The translations under genes and the position numbers were made by a program. A stretch of DNA of 64,000 bases from positions 4,341,501 through 4,405,500 of the forward strand of contig JAVHKY010000001.1 of assembly GCA_035079385.1 (NCBI GenBank). Reading direction: 5' to 3'. Under the pieces are notes generated by a model that ran no database searches, was not told the DNA's origin, and saw only the letters and a program-made list of their open reading frames with translations. Within the stretch, counting starts at the first letter, position 1, and every line of letters begins with the position of its first letter. The DNA is from Aspidiotus rigidus. Its lineage: Eukaryota > Arthropoda > Insecta > Hemiptera > Diaspididae. This document shows, in pieces, positions 1 to 13,034 of the stretch.

Positions 1-2639
1 ATTATTTTTCATGAAAAATGCAGGGAACAAAACTTGTTGCCCTTTCAATTTTCTTTCAGATGAATGTAATTTTAGATTTTTTGGGATCACTTTTTTTGCA
101 AGCTTCCGTAAATTGCCGCTATGGTAAATCTAGAGGGGGCCTCCTTTGTCTTTATTCGCGAATCGATAATAACCTCTTTTTTTTTATCCTTAGCATCCTC
201 TTCTACCTCCTCGCTGCCAATTACCATTCACATACTCAAGTTTTTCTCCAGGTTCTTAAGCCTATACGGTTAGAAGCTTGAAAAGGGGGGTATTCTTTCC
301 TAAAAACGAGAAAAATTTTCCAAGTAGCTTGCATTTTTGAAAGTTTTGCTAGAACACTCGAAAATACAAGTTTCGCGCGTGCACTGGATTATTTTTTCGC
401 TATCTCGAATGTCTATTTCTAAAGAGCTGTAAGATATAATCATGGAACGAAGACAGGATTGATTTTCAGCTGTAGAATATTATGGTAGGTCCGCGAAGTA
501 AAACAAGTACCAACCCAGAAACCAGCAAATATCATGAAGGAAGGCTGTCTCAGTTTGTTGTTACTGTAGCGTATTTTTTCCCGAATGCAATTAGAGCGCA
601 CAATATTTAAGTTCGAAATAACGAATTAGTATTGCAAATTGTTTACACCGACGAGTTAATAGATTCTAAAAGACTGCGATTAATATTAATTATCGCGGCA
701 GATTACGACGAAGATGGCTATTTAATTGTCTGGTGTAGCTTTGTTTTCATATAAGCAAACGGAAAAAATATACACTACATCAAAATCACTGTGGGTATAT
801 TAACCTAAAATATATTGTATTTATCTCCGGCGTTGCAGTGTACCGTACAATTAAAATATCGAAGATTTGATCGAAAAAACGTGAAATTATTCTGTCAACT
901 TGCCTTAGCACGTTTATTCTACTACGTGTAACTTATACAATCGATATAAAGTAACTATATTTTTCATTTTCCACCGTACGGCGAGTTTATTTCTCCTCAG
1001 TCGATACCTATTGCAAAACTCCCTAAGTCCCCTCGCGATTGCGGGGAAAATAATTCGAAAGTGCACCAGTCGATCATTTAGCCGATCATTTTTAATGGAA
1101 TATTTTTATTTCAATAATATAAAAAAAAAAAAACAACACTGTAGTCACAATGCCGTTCCGGATAAGTATATGTAATTATTCCTGTTTGTCGTCCTTGACA
1201 TTCGAACGAAATAAATTTTTGGTATTCGATCGGGAATTTGCTGATTTTTCGGACTATCATGTAAATTTATTTGAAAGGGTATCAATTCAAACGCATAGTC
1301 ACCATCCATACCTTATACGTATCACACATTAATGTCATACGTCTACAGAGGACCCTTGACCCGTTGATTAAATTTGAATTAACGTGACAACATAAATGCT
1401 ATTATCGGACGAAGGTACATCCGTCGATATATTCTGTCGGGGAGAGGAGAGATTGCGCTCAAAATATTTTCAAACAATAAATCCTTCCGCGTTGTAATTA
1501 TGGTACCTCGCGAGCGACCCGAGATGATAAAACCTACGTACACGTTCCGAAGTGTATAGAATGAAGACTTCAGAAAATGTTGTAGCTATTTCAAGTCATC
1601 TGGAGATGAACCCTCGCTTTTTGTATTCACACCGTCATCAATAGAGGGATAATTAAAAGTGAAATTTATCAACTTCCACTGGAGAGCGAATATGACCGCG
1701 GCCCTTAAAACGTAATTACACGCTCAATTGTTGCTATCGGTTATGATCGTCATTCTATGCAGTTCGAATGATGTAAGATTTTGAATATTTACAGCCCGAC
1801 GGTTCACCTTTTTCTCTCGTCGCATGATGTGATCGAAGAACACGTCATATTTGTACTTCCTAACGTACGATTGCTATTCATCAATTGTCATTTATATCAT
1901 TGTTTTCAGTGAAAGTTCCTGCACGCATACCCTTCACAATCGATGGACACCTCATCTGGCGTAGTGGTCACTGGGATTTACGCGTAACCTAATCAGATAC
2001 TTTGATATTGCACCAATATGTAATGGCGAATTGACATTACTCTCTGCAGACTTTTTTTTTGCCGAGTCCACTCTTTATCATCGCTCATTAACCTTCCCTA
2101 GACTGCCTGAAGCTAGTCTCTAAACTTCTAAAGTGTTATTGAATGAAACCATTCTTCGTTAGATTTTTTTTTTTTCAAACCTGTACCAACGCATTAATGT
2201 TGATGGCCACATAACAACTGTCCTGGCTTTTTTTTTACTTGTATAATATTTGCACATTATAATTACTTTATGGTTTTGTATTAACAAAATTTCAATCATC
2301 ATTAAGACGAAAAAGTCATTCAATGATAGCGTTTTACCTTAGTAAAGAAATTTTGTTCTAATATTCGAACAAAATGTTGGCTAGCAAGAATGGACCAATA
2401 TAACGAATTGAAGGAAAAGAGATATGAAATCTCGCAGTGCAAAAAATTAGGATCATGTTTTATCTCTGTCTCACCTCTCTAGCCTTATAGGGATGAACAT
2501 GAAGTGGACACAAGTATTGGATATAGAGAAGAGGGGAGACCAGAGATCTATTCTTACTTTTGTTTTACGGCGAGTAACGGTTACTATTTATGAATTACTC
2601 TCGAGGACTAAATTCCTCCTGGGAACGTAGTATGTGTCT
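1..2639. other. non-coding stretch, nothing recognised
   Basis: AT-rich DNA with scattered homopolymers and many stop codons in all frames. The short open frames here (longest about 87 codons) have no recognisable domain, no coherent splice pattern and composition like their surroundings. I see no gene, RNA or mobile element that I can support. It could contain introns or regulatory DNA of a gene outside the window. Confidence 0.5.
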
Positions 2640-2880
2640 CATTAGGCTGAGTGACTACCTGCTGGGCTCACTCTCTCCGCTTGATCACTCCCATTCTTAG
2701 CCTATTTCAACTCCAGTGGAAACATAATATAAAGCTAAGTATAAAGCTAGTATAGAAGGAGAGGCCATATGCTGGCCTAGTATAAATCTAGTATACGAGT
2801 GCTTCATGTTGGACTCACTATCTCGAGCTAGTATAGACTACTAGCAACCTAGTTCTCGTCTCGGATCTGTACCCCAATCT
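2640..2880. repeat. CTAG-rich low-complexity block (TATACTAG-type units)
   Basis: The block repeats short units such as CTAGTATA and AAGCTAGTATA, interspersed with ACTCACTCTCTCCGC-like segments. The same vocabulary recurs at 19.02-19.06 kb, 28.19-28.25 kb and 53.16-53.22 kb, two of which lie inside elements described below. It is probably the variable interior of a decayed copy of that element family. No ends were found here. Confidence 0.4.
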
Positions 2881-5162
2881 TTCAATAACGAACTTGCCGG
2901 ACCCAAAGGCTCTTCGTATCAACATAATAAAAATAAAATTAATTCTCGCTCTTCTACTTTTGTCTTCAAGAAACAACTTCCGGCAATTGACTCTTTTTAT
3001 ATTGTTATCAATTTTTACCCGGTCGAATTTCTTGATGAAAAAGCTTACATTTCCGCATAGTTTCTCAAATATCGATGTATTATTTTATTTCATTTTTCCT
3101 TTTTTTTTTCACCTTTCTTATTACGAATCTAGAATGATAAATAGTAGGAGATTCCCAGCGACTGAAATTCGAAAGTCATTATTGTATAGACTTCGGTGTC
3201 GAGAGAATCACACATTCACGTCTGTAGGTATGCTCGAGTACGAATAAAAAAGTCCCAACTTTTTTTCTACGGGCGAAGAAAACTTTTCCCATCAACATAC
3301 AGTACACGATGAGGATGAGAGTAGTTGATAATTTTGTTATTTCTATATTGTGCAGTTTTGAAATCGAGCTGAACTTGGAAAAAAAAAAACACTGAACGTG
3401 TATTGAAGTTTCTTTCGAGATTAAATTCTTCTCTACGTATTATACGGGTAATGGTTTACGTATAACTTTTGCTTGCGTGAAAAAGAAGGCGCTGGAGTAT
3501 ATACGTGTTGAAGTTTATGACACCGGTATCCGAAAGTGAACAAAAAATAATTTTTGGTTTTGTGCGCGCTTATTTTTTCCGAAAATGAAAATATACAGCT
3601 GTTGTCTTTGTGTGATTTAAAAGTATGACGTCATTGGTTACCTTCCTTCCTTCAATTCTTCACTTATAAATGTGCACAATTTTCAGTCAACCAAAATGCC
3701 AACGGAAAAATTCCGTGAGCGTGTATTAATTTCACCCAGTGTGATTTCATTACTTCGCGTGACGATAGCCATCAAAGTCTTATCGATAACGATCTTGTGG
3801 CAACTCTTATGCACTTATGTAACAGCGTTATAACACGAATAATTTTCAACTCATTTTAACCCTCTAATATCTGTAATCCTACATTGCTGAAAATTTTCTT
3901 TTTACATACTTCGTCCACACGTACCTATATTTTCATGATGTACACGGACGTGATTTGAGTACCGTGTGGAAAGTGTACGTGATGGCGTTTAAAATTAACG
4001 ACGTCTCGCAACTAAGTATAGGCTTAAATAAATAATATTGTTGAAAAAAATCCTACATTCTATCTTCCCGCTAATAAAGTCTCGAGAAAATTTGCGAAGA
4101 AATATTTCGCGCCCGCGTCTTTCTTTTTCGTTCATTTCATTAGTAGAGTACCATCAGGATTTAGCTCAATGTCTATGCAGAAAAAACTCACTCAACCGCA
4201 GTCATTCGATCGAGAGGTCCTACCTTGAATTTTGACATTTGTAAAAACATTTATGCATTTTGTTAACAATGAGTTCATAATTGAAAAATCATCACAATAA
4301 TACTGATTATTTTCTCACTGTTTTGTACGCAACAAAGAAATTTGATTATAGAGTTATTGAGGCTTTTAGTGCCCGATTTCATATAGTTAATTTCAGTGTA
4401 TTTGTACAGTTTATCTGCATCCGAGATTTGCAAAGCTGACGAAATTTCTGTGTAGTGAAACGACAATTCTTCATCGACTTCCACTCTTGATTTGCGATCC
4501 ATATTATTATGATCGTAAATAAATTGGCAAGTCCTCACTAATCTCTTCCCTGATTGAGTTTCACTTATCTCTCACGTGCAAGATTGATAGGCAGCCTTCT
4601 CGATTGTATTTTAAATGACCTATGCTGATTGTAGGTTTGTATTTGGTTGAATCTATTGCAATGGTAGTGAGGAATCCCTCGCATTTCAAAACAGTTTAAA
4701 GCTATATGATCGTATGAACAATAGTTATAAGAGGAAGCAGAAGCTCTGACCTAGTGTAAAGATTCGAGTTTTGAAGCATTAAATGTACAAAAAATTGTGG
4801 GTTCAAAGAGAGCCAGGGGTCTGACCGTATAAGTATTCGAAAGGAGAATCGAAAAACTGCTGGTTTAAAGAGAGTTTTAAATTTTTCTGACATGGTCACT
4901 ATGAAGATTTTTTTCAATTTCCTACCCAAGAGATTAAAAACTCTATTTGATATTACCACTTACATCGGTTTTTGCTTTTCGGATACCTTTGTTGGAGCCC
5001 ATGTTACAGGAAAAGTCTACAATGGAGGCATTATAAACAATAACTAGGAGTTGTAAACCATTACATGCTCTTTTAGGTAGAGCGTAAAAATCAAATATTT
5101 TTAATCTTACTAACATTGTGAACACATACGAGTAATTGTTCACAATCGCGGGAAGTCCTTTT
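2881..5162. other. non-coding stretch, nothing recognised
   Basis: AT-rich intergenic DNA. The longest frame, near 2.9-3.25 kb, lacks a standard ATG at its start, is hydrophobic only because of T-richness, and matches no family I know. I see no splice-linked exons, RNA genes or repeats. Confidence 0.45.
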
Positions 5163-5738
5163 AGACCAGGCAGATTAGGTTTTGAAATGGAAATAAATGC
5201 TGCAAAGGTTTTTTGGTGGATTATGTTTAAAATGGTCTCCTGATAAACATACTAAAAGTCCACAGCGATCAGATAGCGGGCCCTCCCCCAAAGGGGGTCA
5301 AAGTACCACAAAAATTAATTTTCTGAAAATAAATCGAAAACTAAGCGTCAGAGAATAAAAAGTTTCGAACAAAAGTTGTTCCTCATCAAATTTCCTATAA
5401 ATTTCATTATATGTATGTCAACTTAGCCCAAAAACTCGAGCTGAAAAGTTTGTTTGAAAGTTGAGCGATTTTCTATAATTTTTGATTTTAGTGTTAGTGT
5501 AGTTAAATTACACAGGTTTCGGAAAAAAAAGAACATTGCGACATAGTAAAGGTAAGATTGATTGCTGGAAATGATCAAGAATGAAGTCCAAAACAACATA
5601 CTAACTTCTCCGCGTTTTTCCACAAGAACATCTTTTTTATGGGGGTTGAAACCCCTCAAAATCAGTTTTATGTGAATATCCCGCTTAATACCATTTTAGA
5701 GAAAAAAATCATCAGTCAAAAATTATTCCTCGTGAAAT
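5163..5738 (+). repeat. left inverted arm of foldback element
   Basis: This arm is the inverted partner of 6775-7363, differing by scattered substitutions and small indels. Its open frame on the minus strand (5423-5659) is the same as the frame on the plus strand of the right arm (6924-7163). Both include an identical 19-residue stretch starting YYVAMFFFFRN. This is a shadow of the repeat, since no family is recognised. Confidence 0.75.
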
Positions 5739-6774
5739 CCAGGCAAACTTTCTGAATTTCTTATTGTTCCAGGCGATACAGGAAATGATACCAAGAAGCT
5801 TGTTATCTGTTGTTTCTCCGTTTTGATAATTGCAAGACTCATGTAGTCAATCTCTCACCGCAAAACAAGCTTCTTGGGAGATCTCCTCAAATGGCGGAGC
5901 AAGTTTGCCTGACCAATCGACTATCAACGTGAAACCCTCATGCGACTACGCCAACTTTGACAAGGAGCGCGCTATTCCCAGATTTGTATTGCGGCGGTTC
6001 CTCTTGAATTTGTGGGAGCACACAACAATAACAAGCTTCTTGGTGACATTCCTCCCATTGCTTGAAACAATTCCACACGTTAGCCCACTTCAATTGTACG
6101 CAGGTCGAAGTCAAAATCTCACCGCGAGTTCACAACAGAAGACCACATCCATTCCCACCATTGCTTGAAACAACCAGAATGGAAAACTTAAGAGCATAAT
6201 ACAGCAAAAGCGTAGCACACGAAATTCACCCTATCTTCAGTTCGAAAATGGAGCACAACGTGCTGGCCTGGCCTGGCATACAGGCCCCTCATAAGGTTGG
6301 AGGGGGAAGAAGACCAGCACGAACGGAAAACTCTACGGCACAACCCAGTACAAACGAATCCACCCACTCCAACAAGAAAAATCGAAATGGTGGTAAGGGC
6401 TCGTATGTTTACAGCCCCCCATTCAGCTTTTTACATATCATACATGCATATGAAACGATTTTTAAAATGTCTGTCCATGTATAGAAAACGTTATTTTCAT
6501 GTATGATAGGCAGTTGATTATACCTTTCTCAAAATAATATCGTGCAGCAAATTCCCTGTGACAATAAATTAAAAGGTAATAAAATTAGTATACGTTTCGT
6601 CGTATGTACTAGCGAAATATTGACGACCTTCGCGCGTAACCACCGCGCAACGACGTCATCTCTCGGCATGGAGCGCCTTATTCACGGATTTACATGGTGG
6701 AGGCTCAATTTCCATGAATTTGTGAGCTGACTATCACGTGTAGGTTAGAAATGAAATACGTAGTCCGATGGGAA

Positions 6775-7363
6775 ATTTCACGAGGAATAATTTTTGACGG
6801 ATGACTTTCTTCTCTAAAATGCGTATTAAGCGGGATATTTACAAAAAACTGATTTTGAGGGGGTTTCAACCCCCATAAAAAAGATGTTCTTGGGGGAAAA
6901 CGCGGAGAAGTTAGTATGTTGTTATGCACTTCATTCTTGACCATTTGCAGCAATCAGACCCTTACTATGTCGCAATGTTCTTTTTTTTCCGAAACCTGTG
7001 TAATTTGACTACACTAACATCTAAATCAAAAATTTTAGAAAATCGCTCAACTTTCAAATCAACTTTTCAGCTCGAGTTTTTGGCCCAAGTTGACAAACAT
7101 ATGGTGAAATTTATAGGAAATTTGATGAGGAACAACTTTTGTTTGAAACTTTTTTTTCTCTGACGCTTAATTTTCGATTTATTCTCAGAAAACTAATTTT
7201 TGTGGTACTTTAACCCTCTTTGGGGGAGGGCCCGCTCTTCGATCGCTGTGGACTTTTAGTATATTTATCAGGAGACCATTTTAAACATAATCCAAGAAAA
7301 AAACCTTTGCCGGCATTTATTTCCATTTATTCTTATTTTTTAAGCCTAATCTTCCTGGGTTTA
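6775..7363 (-). repeat. right inverted arm of foldback element
   Basis: This is the reverse-complement partner of the left arm. Its outer end carries AAACCTTTGCCGGCATTTAT, against ATAAATGCTGCAAAGG in the left arm, which shows moderate divergence. It holds about a dozen more bases than the left arm, mostly in one short insertion near 7328-7336. Confidence 0.75.
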
Positions 7364-8256
7364 TTTGCGGATGTGTAAAATTAAACCGTGAACCACTTGA
7401 AATTATTGTGACCACGAGTCAACGTATTGTCATGAGACATTTTGAATTACAGAATATTGCACTTTTTAGACGCAAACAGCGTTTTGTGTCGCATTTCTTT
7501 GCATATGAGCAGCGAAGACCGTTTCTTACTGCCGCTGCTAATAGTGTAGTCAAATTCCAACTAAAAACAGCTTCTGCGTGATTGGCATATTAAAAGTGTT
7601 TCAATTGACGACTGGTACGTATTCAGGAAGATGTGTAGAACAAATTAAGCTTGAGTGCCATTTTTACTAACCCCTCAAACTCGAAGGATCCACCCCCCCC
7701 CATTCTTAGAATTATGTGTATCTTCTCTCCTATGGGTTTGATAAGAAAATTTTTCGTACAAAAGTTGTTCCTTGAAGACTTCTATACATTTTTACCGCTC
7801 ATAAAAAAGCCATTTTGGGCAACCCCTGAGCCCCAAAATTGAAAAAAAGATCTCAAATGTACCTCATTTGTGTTTATAGCGATATTATGGAAGATTAACA
7901 AGATTAAAGTAAATGAATAAGTATAAATAGTGCTTGAAATATTCACGTAACCCTCATCTCCTTTATCCATCAAACCCTCACCCTTAATAACCCCCTCATT
8001 AAAAGAAATATTTTCCGTGGAATTGGCTGCATATAAAAAATTGATGGTAGATGCATTAAAAATCTGTTTGTACTACCATAAAATTTTATCAAAATCACAA
8101 TTTCATCGAGGAAAAAAAAAATAGTAGTAGAAAATTGAATACAAAAAACAAAAGTTGGGAGTGATGAAATTCCATGAGCCAAAAATGATGCATCTTTCAA
8201 CTTCCTCACTCGGTCTTTACCGTTACTTGCAATTGTAAGAAATAACAAAGAAGAGG
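7364..8256. other. non-coding stretch, nothing firm
   Basis: No gene is recognised. The segment near 7755-7800 (ACAAAAGTTGTTCCT followed by an ACATTT region) echoes part of the neighbouring foldback arm, so a decayed fragment of that family may lie here. The similarity is too short to delimit. Confidence 0.35.
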
Positions 8257-8530
8257 GGGCGTCCATAAATTACGTGAGGCGATTTTTGTGATTTTTCGAC
8301 CCCACTTGGTGAGATATTGTGAGGTTTGCCTTGACCCCCTCCCTCCCCCTCTTATCGCGCGTGAGATTTTCTGAAATGTGTATTTTTGCTTTAAATACCT
8401 ACGTTTATCTGTGCTTAATCGCATTTATCTATTAAAAAAACGTAATATTCTCGATCACATTTTATACCTATTCAAAAAGGACTAGTTTTTATTAAATTTA
8501 AGCCAGATATAAAATACACGTACAAATGGA
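8257..8530 (+). mobile_element. truncated MITE-like element with GGGGGCGTCCATAAATTACG end
   Basis: The left end reads GGGGGCGTCCATAAATTACG, followed by a Gly/Pro-codon-like G- and C-rich zone and then an AT-rich tail (about 8360-8520). The same left end occurs at 35144. The AT-rich tail recurs at about 35290-35445 in inverted orientation, with words such as CTATTCAAAAAGGACTA. The two copies are therefore deletion derivatives of one DNA-transposon family. No transposase remains. The superfamily is uncertain. Confidence 0.6.
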
Positions 8531-9849
8531 AATCATAAAAACTATCATGTACATACATAGCGCGCGCACGCTCAACCTAATACATCAACAAATTTTGGAT
8601 TGGGACGGAGTATTAACGCCGCTTACATTTTGAGTTATTTCCCATATTTTTCTATTCTTCACAGCAAATCCTCAAGTCTTCATAAGAAAATGTTCCGGAG
8701 GTCACAGATCTCAGGGATGCTTCATCAGTTTTGTTATATCAGACGCCATCACGGCAAACACTAAAGCCATCATGAATCATGAGACGGTGTCCTAGAGACC
8801 AAGCGACCACACATACCAGACCCTTGAGCTTATATTAAATGCGCATTAAACGGGCGGAATCTCGAATTAGTTTTGGTGAAATTATAGTGATCTTGTACTC
8901 GACTATTTTATAATACAACGATAATAAACTGATTGCTTTACAGCCTCATCAGTGATAAAGGTGACCTGCGTCATGTCGAACATGATTTTATTCAATTTAG
9001 GCAACATTGTACCACCGTAATACGTATATTAAATAAACTGGATTGCGCGAAAATGTTTTTGAATTGATGTTTATTACCTATATTGATACCGGTGCAAAAA
9101 CAATCATCATCTTGACCTTAGAAGTAGGATAGAGCAATCTTCATTGTACAAATAAACCTGTTACACATCTTTTGTTCTACACCAACGGTCTTCTTTCATT
9201 GAACTGAGTCCAATATTTATAAATACCTAATTCTTTTTTTTTTTTCTTTTTTTTTCGCAACACCTACGCCACGTATTATCGTTCAGTCTAAAATATTCTC
9301 TGTCTTATAACCGAAGTCTTCCCCGACGTTTTGCCATTAATAGCAATCCGTATTACATTATGTGGAAGAACAGTCTCGAAATACTGTTACGTCTTCGGTT
9401 CTATCAAAATGTAATACTTTCGTTTAGAATGTGTATTCCGGAACCCGTTGATACGATTTAATTTATTCTTTCTATAATGGGATGAGAAACCAGAATGAAT
9501 CTTCAACAAGAAGGTAGATTTGAAACGAGAGAAGTGATGGAGAGTCAATCGCCAAAATTTCCGGAAACTGCGCTATGGGACGTAAAAATCAAAACATTAG
9601 GTCTTTAACTGTGACTTTTTGCTTAACGAATGTTGTTATTACATATAGTCTTTACACAAATTCTTACATTTGAAGAAAAATCGACCTTGACGACGTGTTA
9701 TATTATTGATTCGTGCTTTCTGTCTCGTTTGCATTTTTTTGCAAATTTTGTTCCTCCATTACGGGGGGGGGGGGGAGGTGTTGATTTAGGAGGAACACGA
9801 TTTTTTCATTCCAATTAACCATGTCAACCATCAATGTGCCAAATTTAAG
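8531..9849. other. non-coding stretch, nothing recognised
   Basis: AT-rich DNA with a T-rich run near 9233-9256 and a G13 run near 9764-9776. No domain-bearing frame, RNA or repeat boundary was supported. Confidence 0.45.
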
Positions 9850-11160
9850 TGGGTTGGTAGTTCGACTTGAATCGACTTTGAGTTGACTCCTCCAGATTTT
9901 TTCTTGACCCGAGGTCTACTGTTCTTTAGTTTTAGTATGAAAGAAATACACACTGGCTTTCCCGCACAGTTTTTTTATTTATTTCGAACACGACATTTCA
10001 AACTTATCGAGTTCTTTTTCGAGAAAGCCTGTGAGTATTTCTTTAATTAGTGTCCTTGCACGAATAAAAATTTCGTTTTTTTAGTTTTCTATCGACTTCA
10101 AATCGACCTGAAATCGACATTGATTTGGAGTTGATTTTGAGTCGATTTGTACAAATTTCTCTATCGACCGAGAATCGACTGCTCCATTGGGTCGACTTTA
10201 AGTTGATTCGTAATTCTCTCGTGATGTACGTCGGTCGACTTCAAATCTACCTTAAATTGACGTTGATCTGAAGTCGACTCGTCTCCAGATCTTTTTTTTT
10301 GAGTTGAAATCGACTGCTCTGTTGCATTGTCAATATGCGAGTATTATAGTTTCCTGGGAATGTATGCTGATCGATTTCATATCGAACTGAGATCGACTGC
10401 TACGTTGGGTCGATTTTCATTTATTTAATTTTTAGTGCCGCCAACAGCCTTGAATGCCAATTACGAGAGTCACTATCTTAAAAAAAAAATGAAAAATGAA
10501 GAAAATAAATTAATAAATAAACAAATAGAAAAATGAAGACATAAAATAAACTTAAATAAAAATAAATAAAAATAAAAATGAAGATGAAATAGATAAAAAA
10601 AAAGAAAAAAAAAAAGAAAAGTATTATAACATAATGACGCGACCGTTGTTCCTCCTTACCATTAACTCCCTTTCTCCCATAAAACCCTTTCATTGAATTC
10701 CCATCAGGTGACCTCCATCCCCCAACAATACCATTGGTTGTATATTTTTATTAATGCACGCATGCTTGTCGAAAAAAATACCCACACTATTATCCACAAA
10801 TTCAGCCTTGCCGTAAAGCGTCAGAAACCCGTCTAAGAGGTAGACTACAGAAATGTACTGTGCGTACAGGCCGAGTGTGAAAGATGTTATTCGGTCACTG
10901 GTAAAATCAACCGCTTCATAGGGTCAATCTTAAGTGGGTTTGTAATTTTCTAGTAATATACCGCGGCCGACTTCAAATCGCCCTCAAATCGACATTGATC
11001 TGGTCGAGTCGACTTCGACAAATTTTTCTATCCGCCTGAAAGCGACTGCTCTGTTGCGTCGATTTCAAGCCGATTTTTAGTTTTCTGGAAATGTAAGTTG
11101 CATAACTTCAAATCGACGTTAGATCGATGCCGACCCAGAGTTCGACGTACACTAATCCCT
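9850..11160. repeat. degenerate ~140-bp tandem array rich in GTCGA/TCGAC
   Basis: Units contain the recurring order CGACTTCAAATCGACC, AAATCGACATTGATCTG, AATCGACTGCTC, GGGTCGA and TAGTTTTCTGGAAATGTA. Recognisable unit starts lie near 10089, 10233, 10371, 10969 and 11106, about 137-146 bp apart within each half. The array is interrupted by unrelated sequence (about 10430-10890). Within it the TCGA tetranucleotide is far more frequent than in neighbouring DNA. A short related piece is at 31835-31925. It looks like a minisatellite or the repeated interior of an unknown element. Confidence 0.6.
10478..10620. repeat. A-rich low-complexity tract
   Basis: A-rich DNA of the pattern (AAATAAATAAAAATAA). 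It produces a meaningless Phe/Ile-rich open frame on the minus strand. It separates the two halves of the GTCGA-rich array, so it may be the tail of an insertion there. Confidence 0.6.
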
Positions 11161-12590
11161 TTAAAGCGTCCTGCGTGTTTAGTGACTTCGCTACTCGCAG
11201 ATTGAATGCTTAGTCATAATTATACAACGAGGACAATTGAAAAACTTGGACGTGATTCGGTATTGGGGTTTAAACCTGCACTAGATGGCGCTGCAAAATT
11301 ACCTGCGCGGGTGAAATTGAGTGAGTGATCGTGGGTAGTTTCAAACGGAAATACTGTCAACTTCGGGAGGGCGAAAAATGATGGAAAATAGTTGAATTGT
11401 TTATAATTCGATTTTTTAACGACAGTGCAATAAAATGTACGATAAGTTTTCTTTTAAAGTGAAGTTCTAGTTGATTAAAAAAGGTTTAAATTTTGTCGTG
11501 GTCTAACGGTGAAATTATCATGATCACTCTCTCAGTAATCGATAACATGCAGGGTGCCAACCTTTGAAACTCCAAGTTTAAATCCCAATACCTACTCAAA
11601 TAGATTTTTGAGTGGACGTGTCTTAAGAGCTTCATATTAACGACTTCCATGTCTGGTTCATGATCGAATTTCTCCTCTCATCAATTAGTGACAGACAGAA
11701 CTAAAATTATAGCGTCCGACCTGGAAAATTTGTTGCTTGTTAACAACAAGATTTAGTTTCCTAGCGGTTGGGTATAAGTAGTCGTATAGTCCTGAAATAC
11801 GATCGTACGTGTTTCACTCAGAGTAAATTTACAAAATTACAAATTTAAAAAGGACCGACTCAGATTCCGAATTTTCAATAACCTTTTTTCAAAATAATCT
11901 AGCTTCTAATCCAAATTTGTGAAAGCTGGTCACGCTTCAAAGCTTTTTTCCTTATTGTTTTTTTATACACAATTCTCTTGAAAGCCACAGTTGTCTCGTG
12001 AAGACATCCACATACACGCAATAATATCATCGAACATTTTTAGATATCTGTTTCTTGAATCTCTTTTTATCCTTCAGTTGAAATTGTTAACCATAAAAAT
12101 ATAGAATTTTTAGTGAGAAAATAAATCCAACGAAAAATTGAGACCGCGAGTAATTGCCGTTATAATAAAACTACCCTATTTTTGCGATGTTATGTTTATA
12201 ATTTCCAACACAATAATGAGCGCCAACGTAATTGGATCATTGGAATAATTAAGGTACGTGAGCAGAGATGCGGCAAGAACTAACAATAACTTCACATTGC
12301 TCATATAAAATCATATATAGTCCGGCGACTTAGTGCAAAGTATGAATGAGATCAACCTTGCATTTCATGTCGAAATCATGAAATTTGGAACGAACATTTA
12401 GAATGCTTCAATGAAAAATTTGAGCCATGGCGCCACGGTCCAAACACCATAGGGGTTCCATAATGGTGGGTTACCTATCTGGAAGGAGTTCTTGAGTATA
12501 AATGACCGAAATTTTCCTTTTGGTTCGCAATTCACCGGTATACCTATATGGATTCTTACGTAATTCAGACCGCCAAATTCGAAAAAAATT
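11161..12590. other. non-coding stretch, nothing recognised
   Basis: AT-rich DNA without a supportable gene, RNA or element boundary on either strand. Confidence 0.45.
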
Positions 12591-12965
12591 ATCAAAAAAA
12601 TTCTTCCGACATTTCAAGGGCGCCGAGGGGCTGATGACCCTTAAAATATGGGGAAAATTGAAGTGACATAATATTTCAACATATTTTCACAAATATCCTT
12701 CTGAAATTTTCCCTAGGATTTGAAATAAATATTGAAAAAATTCTTCCGCCGTCCAAAAGGCCCAGCGGCCTCCCCCACCCCCCAATTGAAGAAAAAATAT
12801 TTCGTATTTTTTAGAAAAATCTCAATGGGTTTCGAAGTATGTAGAATTTGACACGAAAACCGAGAAAAATGAGTGAAAAAATTCCCGGGGGTCCTCGGAG
12901 GGGGCCAATAGAGATACAAACCTGAAAAATTATGGCAACATTTTTGCGTAGTCAATCGCGCCACG
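12591..12965. repeat. imperfect two-copy ~140-bp repeat
   Basis: The word AAAAAATTCTTCCG starts near 12595 and again near 12735. Each is followed by a G/C-rich segment and then by a stretch with AATTTTCC or AAAATTCC. The copies are diverged. It probably belongs to an unidentified repeat and no coding function is visible. Confidence 0.3.
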
Positions 12966-13034
12966 CATTAAAGAATATCCGAAAAATACCCGTTTGTAAC
13001 AAATAATTTTTTTTATATTAAATTATAAAGCAAC

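Larger units (their letters stand above)
5163..7363. mobile_element. foldback-type element with ~580-bp terminal inverted repeats
   Basis: Two long arms are inverted copies of each other: 5163-5738 (576 bp) and 6775-7363 (589 bp). Matching landmarks include GGGCCCTCCCCCAAAGGGGG near 5279, mirrored near 7220-7235, and AAAATTATTCCTCGTGAAAT at 5719-5738, mirrored at 6775-6794. The roughly 1-kb centre (5739-6774) has no transposase. It does contain internally repeated words such as CAAGCTTCTTGG and CCATTGCTTGAAACAA. Long arms around a non-coding centre fit a non-autonomous foldback DNA transposon. I saw no clear target-site duplication, and the class of the autonomous partner is unknown. Confidence 0.7.

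Noticed and set aside
2894..3247. 117-codon hydrophobic frame
   Set aside because: No ATG at its start, no recognised domain, and T-rich composition identical to flanking non-coding DNA.
10478..10693. Minus-strand Phe/Ile-rich 'membrane protein' frame
   Set aside because: Produced by an A-rich low-complexity tract; no real coding signal.
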